Assembly: GCA_040216765.1 (NCBI GenBank)
Contig: JAVJON010000070.1
Location: 144,554-208,553 of the forward strand
Direction: 5' to 3'
DNA: 64,000 bases
Source of the DNA: Marinibaculum sp040216765
GTDB taxonomy: Bacteria; Pseudomonadota; Alphaproteobacteria; Ferrovibrionales; Ferrovibrionaceae
Below the pieces are notes generated by a model. The model searched no databases, was not told the DNA's origin, and saw nothing but the letters and a program-made list of their open reading frames with translations. Shown here one piece after another: positions 35,260 through 43,951 of the stretch (positions are counted from its first letter, which is position 1; each line of letters begins with the position of its first letter). A program made the translations under genes and the position numbers.

Positions 35260-36000
35260 TCAGGGCGGGGCATTCCAGGGTGTGGCAAGCGCGCGGTCGA
35301 TGCGGATCTCCTCCGGGCCGACCCGGCAGGCATAGGCCAGGGCCTCCACGCCGGCGGTCCGCGCGGCGGCGAAGGCCTGCCAATAGGCCGGGTCCAGGTC
35401 GCCGGCGGGGCGGAAGCTGTCGCAATCCTCGCGCTGCACGACGTACAGCATGACCGCGCGGCCGCCGCCGCCGGCGATGCCGGCCAGTTCCGCCAGGTGC
35501 TTGGCGCCGCGTGCGGTCACGCAGTCCGGGAACTCCGCCGCGCCGCTGGCTGCGCTTCCGTCGCGCTTGAGGTGGACGTTCTTCACCTCCACATGGCAGG
35601 ACGGCCGGCCCGGCCCTTCCAGCAGCAGGTCGATGCGGCTGTTGCGGCCATAGCGGACCTCGCGGCGCAGGACCGGATAGCCGGCCAGTTCGGGGATTGC
35701 GCCCGCGGCGATCGCCTCTGCCGCCAGCAGGTTGGGCCAGCCGGTATTGACGCCGACGAGGCCGCAGCCGAAGGCGGGATCGGCTTCCGCCAGTTCCCAG
35801 CTCCATTTCAGCTTGCGCGCCGGGTTGCGCGCGGGGCTCAGCCAGATCCGCCGGCCGGGCTCGGCCAGGCCCAGCATGGCGCCGGGATTGGCGACATGCG
35901 CGGTCGTTTCGCTGCCATCGTCGTCGAACCGGACATCGGCGAGGAATCGCTTGTAGCGGCGCAGCAGGCGGGCGGGGCGGAGCGGATCGGCGAAGCGCAT
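35260..36000 (-). CDS. sfsA: SfsA homologue (sugar fermentation stimulation protein)
   Basis: A 246-residue SfsA protein with an N-terminal OB-like part (TAHVANPGAML) and a C-terminal nuclease-like fold including SRIDLLLEG and VEVKNVHLKRDG. The latter resembles the PD-(D/E)xK arrangement seen in SfsA structures, and a DNA-binding or nuclease role has been suggested. The frame is open upstream, but ATG at 36000 gives the typical N-terminus MRFADPLRPARLLRRYKRFL. It is divergent from the CinA-type gene, separated by 116 bases. Confidence 0.94.
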   Translation of the reverse strand: MRFADPLRPARLLRRYKRFLADVRFDDDGSETTAHVANPGAMLGLAEPGRRIWLSPARNPARKLKWSWELAEADPAFGCGLVGVNTGWPNLLAAEAIAAGAIPELAGYPVLRREVRYGRNSRIDLLLEGPGRPSCHVEVKNVHLKRDGSAASGAAEFPDCVTARGAKHLAELAGIAGGGGRAVMLYVVQREDCDSFRPAGDLDPAYWQAFAAARTAGVEALAYACRVGPEEIRIDRALATPWNAPP

Positions 36001-36116
36001 GGCTTTCCCTGCCAGGGCGTCGCCGCCGATGCAAGGCGGGCGCGCTTTGCGGCGCCCGGCGCGAATGCTACATCGCGGGGGGGCAGGGCGCAGGTGCGCG
36101 GGCAGGGGGAAAGCGG

Positions 36117-36884
36117 ATGGCGCAGGCGGAAAACAGGATCGTGACGGCGGCCATGCTGGTGATCGGGAACGAAGTCCTGTCGGGCCGGACCCAGGATGCC
36201 AACACCCACTATGTCGCGGGCCGCCTGACCGAACTTGGCGTCCGCCTGGCCGAGGCACGGGTGGTGCGGGACATCCAGGCCGAGATCGTCGAGGCGCTCA
36301 ACGCCCTGCGGGCCCGCTACGACTATGTCTTCACCTCCGGTGGCATCGGGCCGACGCATGACGACATCACCGCCGATGCGGTGGCGGCGGCTTTCGGCCT
36401 GTCGATCGACATCCGCGACGATGCCCGCGCGCTGCTGGAGGCGCACTACGAACCCGGCCAGCTGACGCCTGCGCGCCTGCGCATGGCCCGGATCCCGGAG
36501 ACCGCCAGCCTGATCGACAACCCGATCAGCACGGCACCGGGCTTCCGGATCGAGAATGTCTTCGTCATGGCCGGGGTGCCGGCGATCATGCGGGCAATGT
36601 TCGAGAGTTGCCGGCACGAGATCGCGGGCGGCACGCCGCTGCTCTCGCGGACGATTTCCAGCGAACTGGCGGAAGGCCGGCTGGCCGAGCCCCTGGGCGC
36701 GCTGCAGGCGCGCTTCCCGGATGTCGACATGGGCTCCTACCCGTTCTACCGGGGGCTGCGGTTCGGCACCTCGATCGTCCTGCGGGCGACCGACAGGGCG
36801 GTCCTGGACGAAGCCGCGGCCGCGCTGATCGCCGCGATGGTCGATCTCGGCGGCACCCCCTACGAGGGCGACCCGCCGAAATAG
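36117..36884 (+). CDS. CinA-type molybdopterin-binding domain protein
   Basis: A 255-residue protein that contains only the MoCF_biosynth (MoeA/MogA-like) domain of CinA and lacks the C-terminal nicotinamide-nucleotide amidase domain. Signatures are IGNEVLSGRTQDAN, the FTSGGIGPTHDD loop and MAGVPAIMRAM. In full CinA this domain has ADP-ribose pyrophosphatase activity. The short form is common in alphaproteobacteria. ATG at 36117 follows GGGGGAAAG. Confidence 0.92.
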   Translation: MAQAENRIVTAAMLVIGNEVLSGRTQDANTHYVAGRLTELGVRLAEARVVRDIQAEIVEALNALRARYDYVFTSGGIGPTHDDITADAVAAAFGLSIDIRDDARALLEAHYEPGQLTPARLRMARIPETASLIDNPISTAPGFRIENVFVMAGVPAIMRAMFESCRHEIAGGTPLLSRTISSELAEGRLAEPLGALQARFPDVDMGSYPFYRGLRFGTSIVLRATDRAVLDEAAAALIAAMVDLGGTPYEGDPPK

Positions 36885-37042
36885 GCGCTTGCCGGGCCGC
36901 CCAGGAATCGCCGCATTCTCGCCCTCCGGCCGTCCAGGTTTGCCGACAGCGTGTGTCTGGCGGCGGTCGCGGCAGCATGGCTTTCAGCGACGACCCGCCG
37001 AGCAGGTGTGCGTGGCGCCGCGATGCAGGGAGCAAACAGAGA

Positions 37043-37576
37043 ATGTCCAGTGCAACGGGAGTCTTCCGAAGCCGAACGGTACGGACCGCAGCGGTGCCCG
37101 CGGTTGCGGCGGTCCTTGCGATGGCGCTCGCCGCGCCGCCCGCCCTGGCGGCCATGCGCGACTTCACCTGCAGCGGTGACCAGCTCGGCCGCAGGGTGAT
37201 AACCGATCCCACGACCTTCCAGCGTGCCGCCGCCGGCCCGATGAGCAGGACCTTTACCGCCCGTCCGCAGGTGCGCCGCTACGGCGCCGGCGCTCCCGTT
37301 GCGGTCGTGACCGAGTGCACCGCCTCCTACGACTACGCTCATTTCGTCGGCGGAAGTGGCAGGATCGGCCCGATCGACGGGGCCTATCGGCTGCGGGTGG
37401 AGTGCGTTGCAAAGCCCGAGGGCGGATCCGGCGGGCGCGGTCTGGACCAACAGTTCTCGGTGCCGGCACCGGCCAGCGGCGAACCGTTCGATTCCCCGGA
37501 GATGAAGGCAGGGTTGGAGCAGGCGGCCTGCCGGTCAGCGCGAAGCGCCATTTTTGCCGCGATGCGGAATCGCTAG
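37043..37576 (+). CDS. Secreted hypothetical protein
   Basis: A 177-residue protein of unknown function. Residues 1-36 form a long Sec signal peptide (hydrophobic VPAVAAVLAMALAAPPALA, likely cut after ALA). The mature part is about 140 residues with three Cys residues and a C-terminal helical segment; no known motif is recognised. The start is a choice within a longer open frame and rests on the signal peptide. It stands alone, followed by a 398-base gap. Confidence 0.6.
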   Translation: MSSATGVFRSRTVRTAAVPAVAAVLAMALAAPPALAAMRDFTCSGDQLGRRVITDPTTFQRAAAGPMSRTFTARPQVRRYGAGAPVAVVTECTASYDYAHFVGGSGRIGPIDGAYRLRVECVAKPEGGSGGRGLDQQFSVPAPASGEPFDSPEMKAGLEQAACRSARSAIFAAMRNR

Positions 37577-37974
37577 GCGGGCCTTCGGCCGGCCCTCGCG
37601 GTCCTTGCTTGCGGATATTGCACTGCAGCATTATCTGCCCGGTTGAGCTTTGCCCGCGAGGGCGCCCACTGGCCAGAGACAATCGACATGTTCGCCATTC
37701 GACCCAGATTCCTGTCGCATCCCATCGGCGCGACCCCGCTGACCGGCAATCGGCGGGTGGCCGCACGGAAGGATACCGTCTTGCGGGCGCGATGCAGGCG
37801 AACCCGTGCGTCCGTGCTGGAGGCGCTGCAGCGTGCCGCCCGCCGCCCGCCGCCGGTGCGCGGCCCCAAATGGCTGCGCAACAGGCCCCGGCGTTCCCTC
37901 GGTGCCGCCGCGGCCTGGCGCCTGCGGTAGACGCAGCTTCCCGCGACCGTCGATAATCCCGCTCTGCCGGCACC
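37577..37974. other. Gap before tRNA-Leu with no convincing gene
   Basis: A 398-base stretch. An arginine-rich 95-codon reading frame (37643-37930, +) has no recognisable features and no clear ribosome site, so it is not called. A small hairpin CTGCG-GTAGA-CGCAG is at 37922-37936. The tRNA promoter should lie near the right end, where TCGATAATCC (37950-37959) is the only AT-richer patch. Confidence 0.4.
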
Positions 37975-38061
37975 TCCGGGCGTGGCGGAAGTGGTAGACG
38001 CAGCGGACTTAAAATCCGCTGGGCTTAGCCCGTGCCGGTTCAAGTCCGGCCGCCCGGACCA
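37975..38061 (+). tRNA. tRNA-Leu (anticodon UAA)
   Basis: The acceptor stem TCCGGGC (37975-37981) pairs with GCCCGGA (38052-38058), followed by an encoded CCA (38059-38061). D-arm text GTGGCGGAAGTGGTAGACGC is typical of tRNA-Leu. The anticodon stem GCGGA/TCCGC encloses CTTAAAA with TAA at 38010-38012. A long variable arm (TGGGCTTAGCCCGT) and the T-arm GCCGGTTCAAGTCCGGC complete a class II tRNA. Confidence 0.97.
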
Positions 38062-38069
38062 GCAACCGG

Positions 38070-38408
38070 TCAGTTGTCGCTGATGATATCCAGGATCCGC
38101 CCCGTTGCCGCCGCGATCAGCAGCACGTCCTGATCGATCCGGACGTACTGGGCACCGGCCGGGGGCGCCCGGCGATACGAGATGACGGTGTAGGGGATGC
38201 CATAGGGCAACACCTGGCCGACCTGCCATTTCTTGGCCTGGCCGGGCGGGATGCAGCCCTTCTTGGCGAGGCCGGGCGGGCAGCCGTTCGGCTGGGCAGT
38301 AACCGCCGGTGCGGCGGCGAGCCCCGCGAACAGGAGGCCGGCGACGGCGGCTGCCGTCGTGCACGACCGGGTGAAGATTCGGCGCCTCTGCGTGCTGCAC
38401 GTCGTCAT
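38070..38408 (-). CDS. RcnB-like small secreted protein
   Basis: A 112-residue protein with an N-terminal signal peptide (hydrophobic AAAVAGLLFAGLAAAPAVTA). The mature region has NGCPPGLAKKGCIPPGQAKK, then WQVGQVLPYG and a C-terminal YVRIDQDVLLIAAATGRILDII, the layout of RcnB/CigR-type periplasmic proteins. RcnB in E. coli helps nickel and cobalt homeostasis; most homologues are uncharacterised. The ATG at 38408 follows GAGGA; a GTG at 38426 is less likely. It converges on the tRNA 8 bases away. Confidence 0.75.
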   Translation of the reverse strand: MTTCSTQRRRIFTRSCTTAAAVAGLLFAGLAAAPAVTAQPNGCPPGLAKKGCIPPGQAKKWQVGQVLPYGIPYTVISYRRAPPAGAQYVRIDQDVLLIAAATGRILDIISDN

Positions 38409-38462
38409 GTCGATCCTCGCTTTCACTGGGCTGTTCGGCCTTCGCGATGCGGCAGGCTCTGC

Positions 38463-38735
38463 CTAGCCGCGACGATGGGCCGGAAGGGGGCGCGTCTCGC
38501 GGCTGTCGATCTGCAGGAGGGCCGGATGCAGGACGCCACCTGCCATCGGTGTCTCGGTCCAGTTGCGACCCGGGCCCTCCGCGCCCGCCGCTGTCTGCTG
38601 CAGGGTGGCGGCGAAACGACTGGCCTCATGGCCGGCCTTGCGCTTCTCCGGCTGCTGGGCTCCCGGATCGCGGGACAGGTCCCACGCGCCGGGGCGTATG
38701 GCCGTGACTTGTGTCGCGAAGCTCATCGGTGTCAT
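38463..38735 (-). CDS. Possible small hypothetical protein
   Basis: A 90-codon frame in the otherwise empty 527-base gap between the RcnB-like and trkH genes. It starts MTPMSFATQ with GAAGAG upstream. The composition is rich in Pro, Arg, Gln and Ala and no domain is recognised. It may be a chance frame. Apart from this I see no gene between 38409 and 38935. Confidence 0.3.
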   Translation of the reverse strand: MTPMSFATQVTAIRPGAWDLSRDPGAQQPEKRKAGHEASRFAATLQQTAAGAEGPGRNWTETPMAGGVLHPALLQIDSRETRPLPAHRRG

Positions 38736-38935
38736 CCGCTCTTCAGCGCAGCCCCATGAGATAAATGGGGATTGGCCCCGAAGGTTCCTGTGCGGTCCGT
38801 CACACTCCATCGCGATGCCGCAAACGGGCCGCTGCGCCCGCTGCCGCTTCCTGCCGTTGCATGGGCATTGCCTCGCCGGCAGGAATGTTGTCCTGATCGC
38901 CCGAAGGGCCGGTCGCGGGAAGGCGGCGGTGGCTA

Positions 38936-40399
38936 GTGGGGCGGGTGGACGCGGTGGTTCAGATCCGGGCGGTGGGTTTCATCATCGGGATTCTGTTGTG
39001 CATGCTGGCACTGACCATGCTGGTGCCAGCGGCCTTCGACCTGGCGGACGGCAACCGCGACTGGCAGTCCTTCATCCTCTCCGCTGCCGCAACCGGCACT
39101 GCCGGCGGCTTCCTTATTGCCGCCTGCCTGTCCGACACCGCGCTGGAACTGGAGGTCAGGGATGCCTTCGTCCTCACGGCGGCAACCTGGGTCGTGGTGC
39201 CGGCCTTCGCGGCCCTGCCGCTGATCGGCCAGGGCGTCGGCTATACCGACGCCTTTTTCGAGGCGATGTCCGGTCTCACCACGACAGGCTCCACCGTGCT
39301 GTCGGGGCTCGACGGCCTGCCGGCGGGCATCCTGGTCTGGCGGGCCCTGCTGCAGTGGGTCGGCGGCATCGGGATCATCGTGATGGCGATCGTGATCCTG
39401 CCCTTCCTGCGGGTCGGCGGCATGCAGCTGTTCAGGACGGAGAGCTCCGAGCGGTCGGAGAAGATCGTCCCCAACGCCTTCTCCATGGTGGCGTGGATCC
39501 TCGCGGTCTATGGCGCGCTGACCCTGATCTGCGGTGGATTGTTCGTCGCGACCGGCATGACAGCTTTAGACGCGCTCTGTCATGCCCTGGCCACCCTGTC
39601 GACAGGGGGGTTCTCGACCCATGACGCATCCTTCGGATACTTCCAGGCGCCAGCGACCGAATGGGTGGCCACGGCCTTCATGCTGGCCGGCGGGCTGCCC
39701 TTCGTGGCCTATATCCGGATGGTGCAGGGCGATCGCCTGGCATTGCTCCGCGAGCCGCAGGTCCGCGGCCTGCTGATTGCGCTGATCCTGATCGTGCTGT
39801 TGGGGGCGGGAATGCTGGTTCTGCAAGGGGAATATGCGCCGCTCGATGCGCTGCGGAAGATGGCGTTCAACACGGTGTCCATCGTCACCACCACCGGTTT
39901 CGCCAGCGTCGACTACACCCTCTGGGGTCCGTTCTTCGTCGCGCTGTTCTTTGTCCTGACCTTCTCCGGCGCCTGTGCCGGGTCCACCAGCGGTGGTATC
40001 AAGGTCTACCGGCTGCAGGTGCTGTGGCTGTCGCTCGTTGCCTATCTCGCACGCACGCCAAGCCCGCACCGTGTGGTCGTGCTGCGCTATGGCGGCCGGC
40101 GCCTGCCGGACGACGTGCCGTTCGCCGTCCTCGGCTTCCTGGCGGCCTTCCTGGGTTCGGTCGCCCTGGTGACGGTCCTGCTCGGTGCCCTTGGCGTCGA
40201 CTTCGTCACCGCCCTGACAGCGGCCAGCACGGCGATGACGAATGTCGGCCCCGGCCTGGGAGAGATCGTCGGGCCGGCCGGGAACTTCGCCAGCATGCCG
40301 GACGCTGCGAAATGGATTCTGGCCTTCGCCATGATGCTCGGGCGCCTGGAGGTCTTCACCATCCTGATCGTGCTGGACCCGCGATTCTGGCGGCATTAG
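38936..40399 (+). CDS. trkH: TrkH/KtrB-type potassium uptake membrane subunit
   Basis: A 487-residue potassium transporter of normal TrkH length. The four pore loops are visible: SGLTTTGSTVL, LSTGGFSTHD, VTTTGFASVDY and TAMTNVGPGLG, each with the central Gly of the selectivity filter. Transmembrane helices flank each loop. Partner TrkA is not in the window. GTG at 38936, 38945 and 38954 are all possible starts; no ATG exists before the first helix. It ends before a terminator used by the opposite strand. Confidence 0.93.
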   Translation: MGRVDAVVQIRAVGFIIGILLCMLALTMLVPAAFDLADGNRDWQSFILSAAATGTAGGFLIAACLSDTALELEVRDAFVLTAATWVVVPAFAALPLIGQGVGYTDAFFEAMSGLTTTGSTVLSGLDGLPAGILVWRALLQWVGGIGIIVMAIVILPFLRVGGMQLFRTESSERSEKIVPNAFSMVAWILAVYGALTLICGGLFVATGMTALDALCHALATLSTGGFSTHDASFGYFQAPATEWVATAFMLAGGLPFVAYIRMVQGDRLALLREPQVRGLLIALILIVLLGAGMLVLQGEYAPLDALRKMAFNTVSIVTTTGFASVDYTLWGPFFVALFFVLTFSGACAGSTSGGIKVYRLQVLWLSLVAYLARTPSPHRVVVLRYGGRRLPDDVPFAVLGFLAAFLGSVALVTVLLGALGVDFVTALTAASTAMTNVGPGLGEIVGPAGNFASMPDAAKWILAFAMMLGRLEVFTILIVLDPRFWRH

Positions 40400-40417
40400 G
40401 AGGCGAGGGGAGTCACC

Positions 40418-40451
40418 AAAAAACTGGGCCGGATGCGGCTGCATCCGGCCC
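40418..40451 (-). terminator. Rho-independent terminator for the OmpA-like gene
   Basis: On the minus strand an 11-bp stem (40426-40436 with 40441-40451, loop 4) is followed two bases later by six T residues (40418-40423 read as A on +). This is a complete intrinsic terminator. It lies 125 bases past the OmpA-like stop and may also end trkH transcripts from the other side in part. Confidence 0.8.
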
Positions 40452-40576
40452 CAGGATGATCACGCGCCCCAGCACAATGATGTGCCTTGCCACTGCGGCG
40501 CGTGACGGACCTTTGCGTCCCGGCGGGCACCGCGAGGCGGCCAGGGCCGCCCCGCGGGCACCGGGTCGATCCGCGG

Positions 40577-41398
40577 TTACGGTGCCAGGCGGACGATCAC
40601 CAGGCGGTTCGCCGGCTCGTTGACGCCGTCGGCGGTCGGCTTCGGCAGGCTGAACTCGCCACGCACCTGCCCCTTGATCGCGCTTTCCGGAATGCCGGCG
40701 CCGGTCAGGGCCTTCCGCACCGAGGTCACCCGCTGGGCGGCCAGGTTCTCGTTGAAGGTGACGTTGCCGACCGTGTCGGTGTAGCCGTACAGGGCGACAT
40801 TGGCGAACTTGTCCATGCCGAACGCCTTGGCGGCATTCGCCACGGTTTCCATCGCCGTCTTGTCGAGGCTGGAACTGCCCGAGGCGAAATAGACGCGGAA
40901 GCTGCGGGCATCCGGGGCCTTCGCCATCGGCTTCAGCAGCGCCATCGCCTTTTCGAACTCGGCACGGCAATAGGCGATGTCATCGGACTGGAAGGCCTCT
41001 TCCTGCTGTTCCATCCAGCAGTCGAACATGGCCTGCGCGCGGGCTGCGGGCTTCGGACTGCCGCCCTTCGCGCCGCTGGCCAGGGCCGCGGTCAGGCGCT
41101 GGCGGGCCGCACTCAGATCGCCTTCGGTGCCAGCGGGAAGTGCGCGGGAGTCCATCGCTGCCGGCTCGACCGCCTCGCCCTTCGCGACCAGGATGGCGCG
41201 ATCGGCGTAGTAGTCGGAATCGCCGTAATCGGCCTCGCCATATTCGAACTTCGAGAGTTCGACATACTCGCCGAACAGGGCGGTATCGAAGTCGGTGCCC
41301 GACGGCACGGTTGTGCTTGCGGTTTCGAGTCGGGTGCCGCAGGCGGCGAGCATGACGCATGCCGCGGCGACACCGGCCATTCCAAGTAGCTTGTTCAT
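40577..41398 (-). CDS. OmpA-family outer-membrane lipoprotein
   Basis: A 273-residue lipoprotein. The signal ends with lipobox LAAC, so the Cys at about residue 20 is lipidated. The C-terminal OmpA domain (about 150-273) has the peptidoglycan-binding pattern GYTDTVGNVTFNENLAAQRV with the Asp and Arg that hold diaminopimelate. The middle region is helical with two Cys. It probably anchors the outer membrane to peptidoglycan like Pal or YiaD. GGAGGAAA precedes ATG 41398. A perfect intrinsic terminator follows. Confidence 0.9.
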   Translation of the reverse strand: MNKLLGMAGVAAACVMLAACGTRLETASTTVPSGTDFDTALFGEYVELSKFEYGEADYGDSDYYADRAILVAKGEAVEPAAMDSRALPAGTEGDLSAARQRLTAALASGAKGGSPKPAARAQAMFDCWMEQQEEAFQSDDIAYCRAEFEKAMALLKPMAKAPDARSFRVYFASGSSSLDKTAMETVANAAKAFGMDKFANVALYGYTDTVGNVTFNENLAAQRVTSVRKALTGAGIPESAIKGQVRGEFSLPKPTADGVNEPANRLVIVRLAP

Positions 41399-41622
41399 CC
41401 CCAATTTTCCTCCACTGCTGACAGTCAGCATCTTTGGTCACCCCAAGATCCCGCAGCATCGACGATGCCCCGGTTCGCTTGCACTCTCGCAAAACTGACC
41501 AGCCGAGTCCAACCATTGGTGGCAGCGCAACCGGGCATTCCGTCGATTGGCGTAGAGCGTTGCATCGCGACCGCAGAGTCTGTACCCCTCCCGCCGGGAT
41601 CACAGAAAAACCGGAATCGAAC

Positions 41623-42510
41623 ATGCTGCAGCATCACCGCCAGGCCGCGACCCCGCCGGAACGGACCGTCATCCTGGGAGCCGCCGGGTTCGTCGGCACG
41701 GCCGCCGCCGCGGCGGTGCGCGCCAGTGGTGGCGAGGTCCTGTCGCTGGGGCGCGGCGAGCTGGATCTCCTCGCCCCGGATGCGGCGGACCGCCTGGCCG
41801 GGATGCTGAAGCCGGCGGACGCCCTGGTCTTCATTTCGGCCAAGGCGCCGGTGAAGAACAACGAGATGCTGCTGGACAATATCCGCATGGGCGACACGGT
41901 CTGCCGGGCCGTCGCCGCAAGCCCCGTGGCCCATCTTCTTTATGTCAGTTCCGACGCAGTCTATGGCGATACCCCGGTCCCGCTGAACGAAGCGTCGGCG
42001 CCGGCGCCGGGCTCGCTGCACGGCGCCATGCATCTGACCCGCGAAGTCATGCTGCAGCAGAACCTGCCGCAGATCCCGCTCTGCATCCTGCGGCCGACAT
42101 TGATCTACGGCGCATCGGATCCGCATAACGGCTACGGCCCGAACCGCTTCCGCAGGCTGGCGGGAGAAGGCATCCCGATCCGCCTGTTCGGCGAGGGCGA
42201 GGAGTTGCGCGACCATGTCCTGGTCGACGATGTCGCCCGGCTGCTCCAGTTGATCCTGGCGCATCGCAGCACCGGCATCCTCAATGCGGCCAGCGGCATC
42301 GTGACCTCGTTCCGGCGCCTTGCCGAGATGGCGGTGGCGGCCGCCGGGCGCGAGGTGAAGATCGAGGGGTCGCCGCGCAACGGGCCGATGCCCCATAACG
42401 GCTATCGCCCGTTCGATATCGCGGCGATTCAGAAGGCCTTCCCGAGCTTCCGCCCGACGCCGATCGAGGATGGCATCGCCCTGGTCCAGAAAGCCGCAGC
42501 CGCAACCTGA
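41623..42510 (+). CDS. NAD-dependent epimerase/dehydratase-like protein lacking the YxxxK pair
   Basis: A 295-residue extended-SDR protein. The nucleotide loop GAAGFVG and the SSDAVYGD motif are intact, and LRPTLIYG and DHVLVDDVARLL are as expected for sugar-nucleotide epimerases. The catalytic YGxxK is replaced by HGAMH (both Tyr and Lys become His), read directly from CAC GGC GCC ATG CAT. It may be a non-canonical enzyme or a binding protein. ATG 41623 begins the domain. The Nudix gene follows after 24 bases. Confidence 0.85.
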   Translation: MLQHHRQAATPPERTVILGAAGFVGTAAAAAVRASGGEVLSLGRGELDLLAPDAADRLAGMLKPADALVFISAKAPVKNNEMLLDNIRMGDTVCRAVAASPVAHLLYVSSDAVYGDTPVPLNEASAPAPGSLHGAMHLTREVMLQQNLPQIPLCILRPTLIYGASDPHNGYGPNRFRRLAGEGIPIRLFGEGEELRDHVLVDDVARLLQLILAHRSTGILNAASGIVTSFRRLAEMAVAAAGREVKIEGSPRNGPMPHNGYRPFDIAAIQKAFPSFRPTPIEDGIALVQKAAAAT

Positions 42511-42534
42511 CCCGCCATTGCGGCCGCGCCCGTG

Positions 42535-43374
42535 ATGGCCTCGTCCGGCATGTCCGCGGCGGGCGAACAGCGGGCGGGGATCCTTTGCGCCGGGTGGTGG
42601 GCGCCGCGGCAGATCGCCTGCCGGGTGACGCTGGGCCTGCCGGTCACGGCGCCGCACGACCTTGCCGACACGGTCGAGGCGGCGTGGGCGCGGCACCTGC
42701 AACGCCATCCTGCCGACTTCGACGGCCAGATCCTTCACCTGCGATCCTGGTCGCAGACCGGTGCAGGCCTGTCCTTCGTCCTTGCCCCCATGCGCTTCGC
42801 ACTTCAGGCGGCGCGCCGCTCAACGGACCTGCCGGCGGAGCTGCGGGACCGCATACCGGGTCCGCTCGGCCTGTCGGTGATCCCGCGAACTTCGGACGGC
42901 CGGGTGATCCTCGCCAGACGGTCGACACAGGTGTCCATCGCCCAGCGCAGCCTGTTCTTCTTTGGCGGCTTCGGCGAGCCCCCCCAGCGCGACGGCAGCT
43001 TCGACCTGGCCGCCGAGGCCCTGCGCGAACTGCGCGAGGAACTGGGAACGGGCTTTGCGGTCGTCGCGGTCGGCCTGTTGGGGATGGGGGAGGGCCCTGC
43101 CGGGCATCAGCATGCCGTGTTCCTGGCGGACCTGGATATCCCGGCGGCCGCGGTCCTGGCACAGGCCGGCGCGGCGGCGGATGCCTTCGAATGGGATCGG
43201 CTCTGGGCGGTCACGCCGGAGGAACTGCTGCGGCTTTCGCCCTCCGACCTGGATGCCGGGCCAAGTTCCAAGGCGTTCGAGGCGGGCCGGCAGCTTCTGG
43301 CCGCCCATCTCGACCTGCCGCCTGTCGCGGCAGGCGGGCAGCGGCAAGGCGGCGGTACGGAATGGGCGCCCTAG
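42535..43374 (+). CDS. Nudix-domain hydrolase, NUDT22-like
   Basis: A 279-residue protein with a C-terminal Nudix domain. The box is recognisable as AAEALRELREELG after GGFGEPP, giving the metal-binding REL.EE pattern. The N-terminal part (about residues 40-130) resembles NUDT22-type proteins, which cleave UDP-glucose or UDP-galactose. Its location next to an epimerase-like gene fits nucleotide-sugar metabolism. GTG 42532 and ATG 42550 are alternative starts. It overlaps the convergent hypothetical gene by 4 bases. Confidence 0.7.
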   Translation: MASSGMSAAGEQRAGILCAGWWAPRQIACRVTLGLPVTAPHDLADTVEAAWARHLQRHPADFDGQILHLRSWSQTGAGLSFVLAPMRFALQAARRSTDLPAELRDRIPGPLGLSVIPRTSDGRVILARRSTQVSIAQRSLFFFGGFGEPPQRDGSFDLAAEALRELREELGTGFAVVAVGLLGMGEGPAGHQHAVFLADLDIPAAAVLAQAGAAADAFEWDRLWAVTPEELLRLSPSDLDAGPSSKAFEAGRQLLAAHLDLPPVAAGGQRQGGGTEWAP

Positions 43375-43865
43375 TCCTTGGAGAACAGGCCCTGGCCGGG
43401 CAGGGCGCCGAACATCGCCCGGGCCTGGAAGTCGTTTGCCTTCTCTTCCAGGTAGCTGATCTCGTCGGCGAGATGCGCCGCCCGCTGGCGCAACTCCTCC
43501 GCCACTTCCGCGACGATCTCAGACTGCATGTGCCGCACCCGGGCATAGAACGCCGCATCCGGTTCCGGCAGTGCCTGCCCACCCTCCAGGTCGAGGATCC
43601 GCGTGCACAGGCGCAAGGTAGCGGATACCGTGGGCATCAATCCCAGCGGCGCGCCGCTCTCCAGCGCGACGATGCGCCAATACTCGCCATCCAGATGAAC
43701 GCCCAGCCCGCTACGCCCGAAGCCCGTCACCTGCAGCGCCTCGGTTGCGCCATCCTCGTCCACCAGGACGGTGTCGAACGCGATCGCCTCGAAGCCCTCG
43801 GCCTCGAACGCCGCCGCATCGTCCGCCGTTCCGGCGGCGGCCGGATCCTGCCTGTCTTCCGTCAT
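43371..43865 (-). CDS. Hypothetical protein with C-terminal coiled coil
   Basis: A 164-residue protein that I do not recognise. The N-terminal 40 residues are acidic and Ala-rich; the middle (FGRSGLGVHLDGEYWRIVAL) looks like a small beta domain; residues about 100-150 are predicted helical with heptad character (VRHMQSEIVAEVAEELRQRA). No signal peptide or membrane segment. GC skew and third-position bias are coding-like. It overlaps the Nudix gene tail-to-tail by 4 bases and diverges from the DAO-type oxidase gene. Confidence 0.7.
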   Translation of the reverse strand: MTEDRQDPAAAGTADDAAAFEAEGFEAIAFDTVLVDEDGATEALQVTGFGRSGLGVHLDGEYWRIVALESGAPLGLMPTVSATLRLCTRILDLEGGQALPEPDAAFYARVRHMQSEIVAEVAEELRQRAAHLADEISYLEEKANDFQARAMFGALPGQGLFSKD

Positions 43866-43901
43866 TCCTCTGCCTCCGCCGCAGGGCAGCCGCCCTGCCT
43901 G

Positions 43902-43918
43902 GACACCAGATTGGTGTC
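43902..43918. promoter_or_regulatory. Inverted repeat GACACC-N5-GGTGTC
   Basis: A perfect 6-5-6 dyad in the 86-base gap between the divergent hypothetical and oxidase genes. Another small hairpin (GCAGGGC/GCCCTGC, 43881-43898) adjoins it. It could be an operator; the regulator is unknown. Confidence 0.4.
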
Positions 43919-43951
43919 GCGCCGGCCCCGAGGCAACCGTTCGGAAGGCAT

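Noticed and set aside
37643..37930. 95-codon arginine-rich open frame upstream of tRNA-Leu
   Set aside because: No ribosome site, no motif, and composition typical of off-frame GC-rich sequence.
37922..37938. Partial tRNA-Leu duplicate (GGTAGACGCAGC) as an integration att site
   Set aside because: The match is only 12 bases, is part of a local hairpin, and there is no integrase or island boundary nearby.
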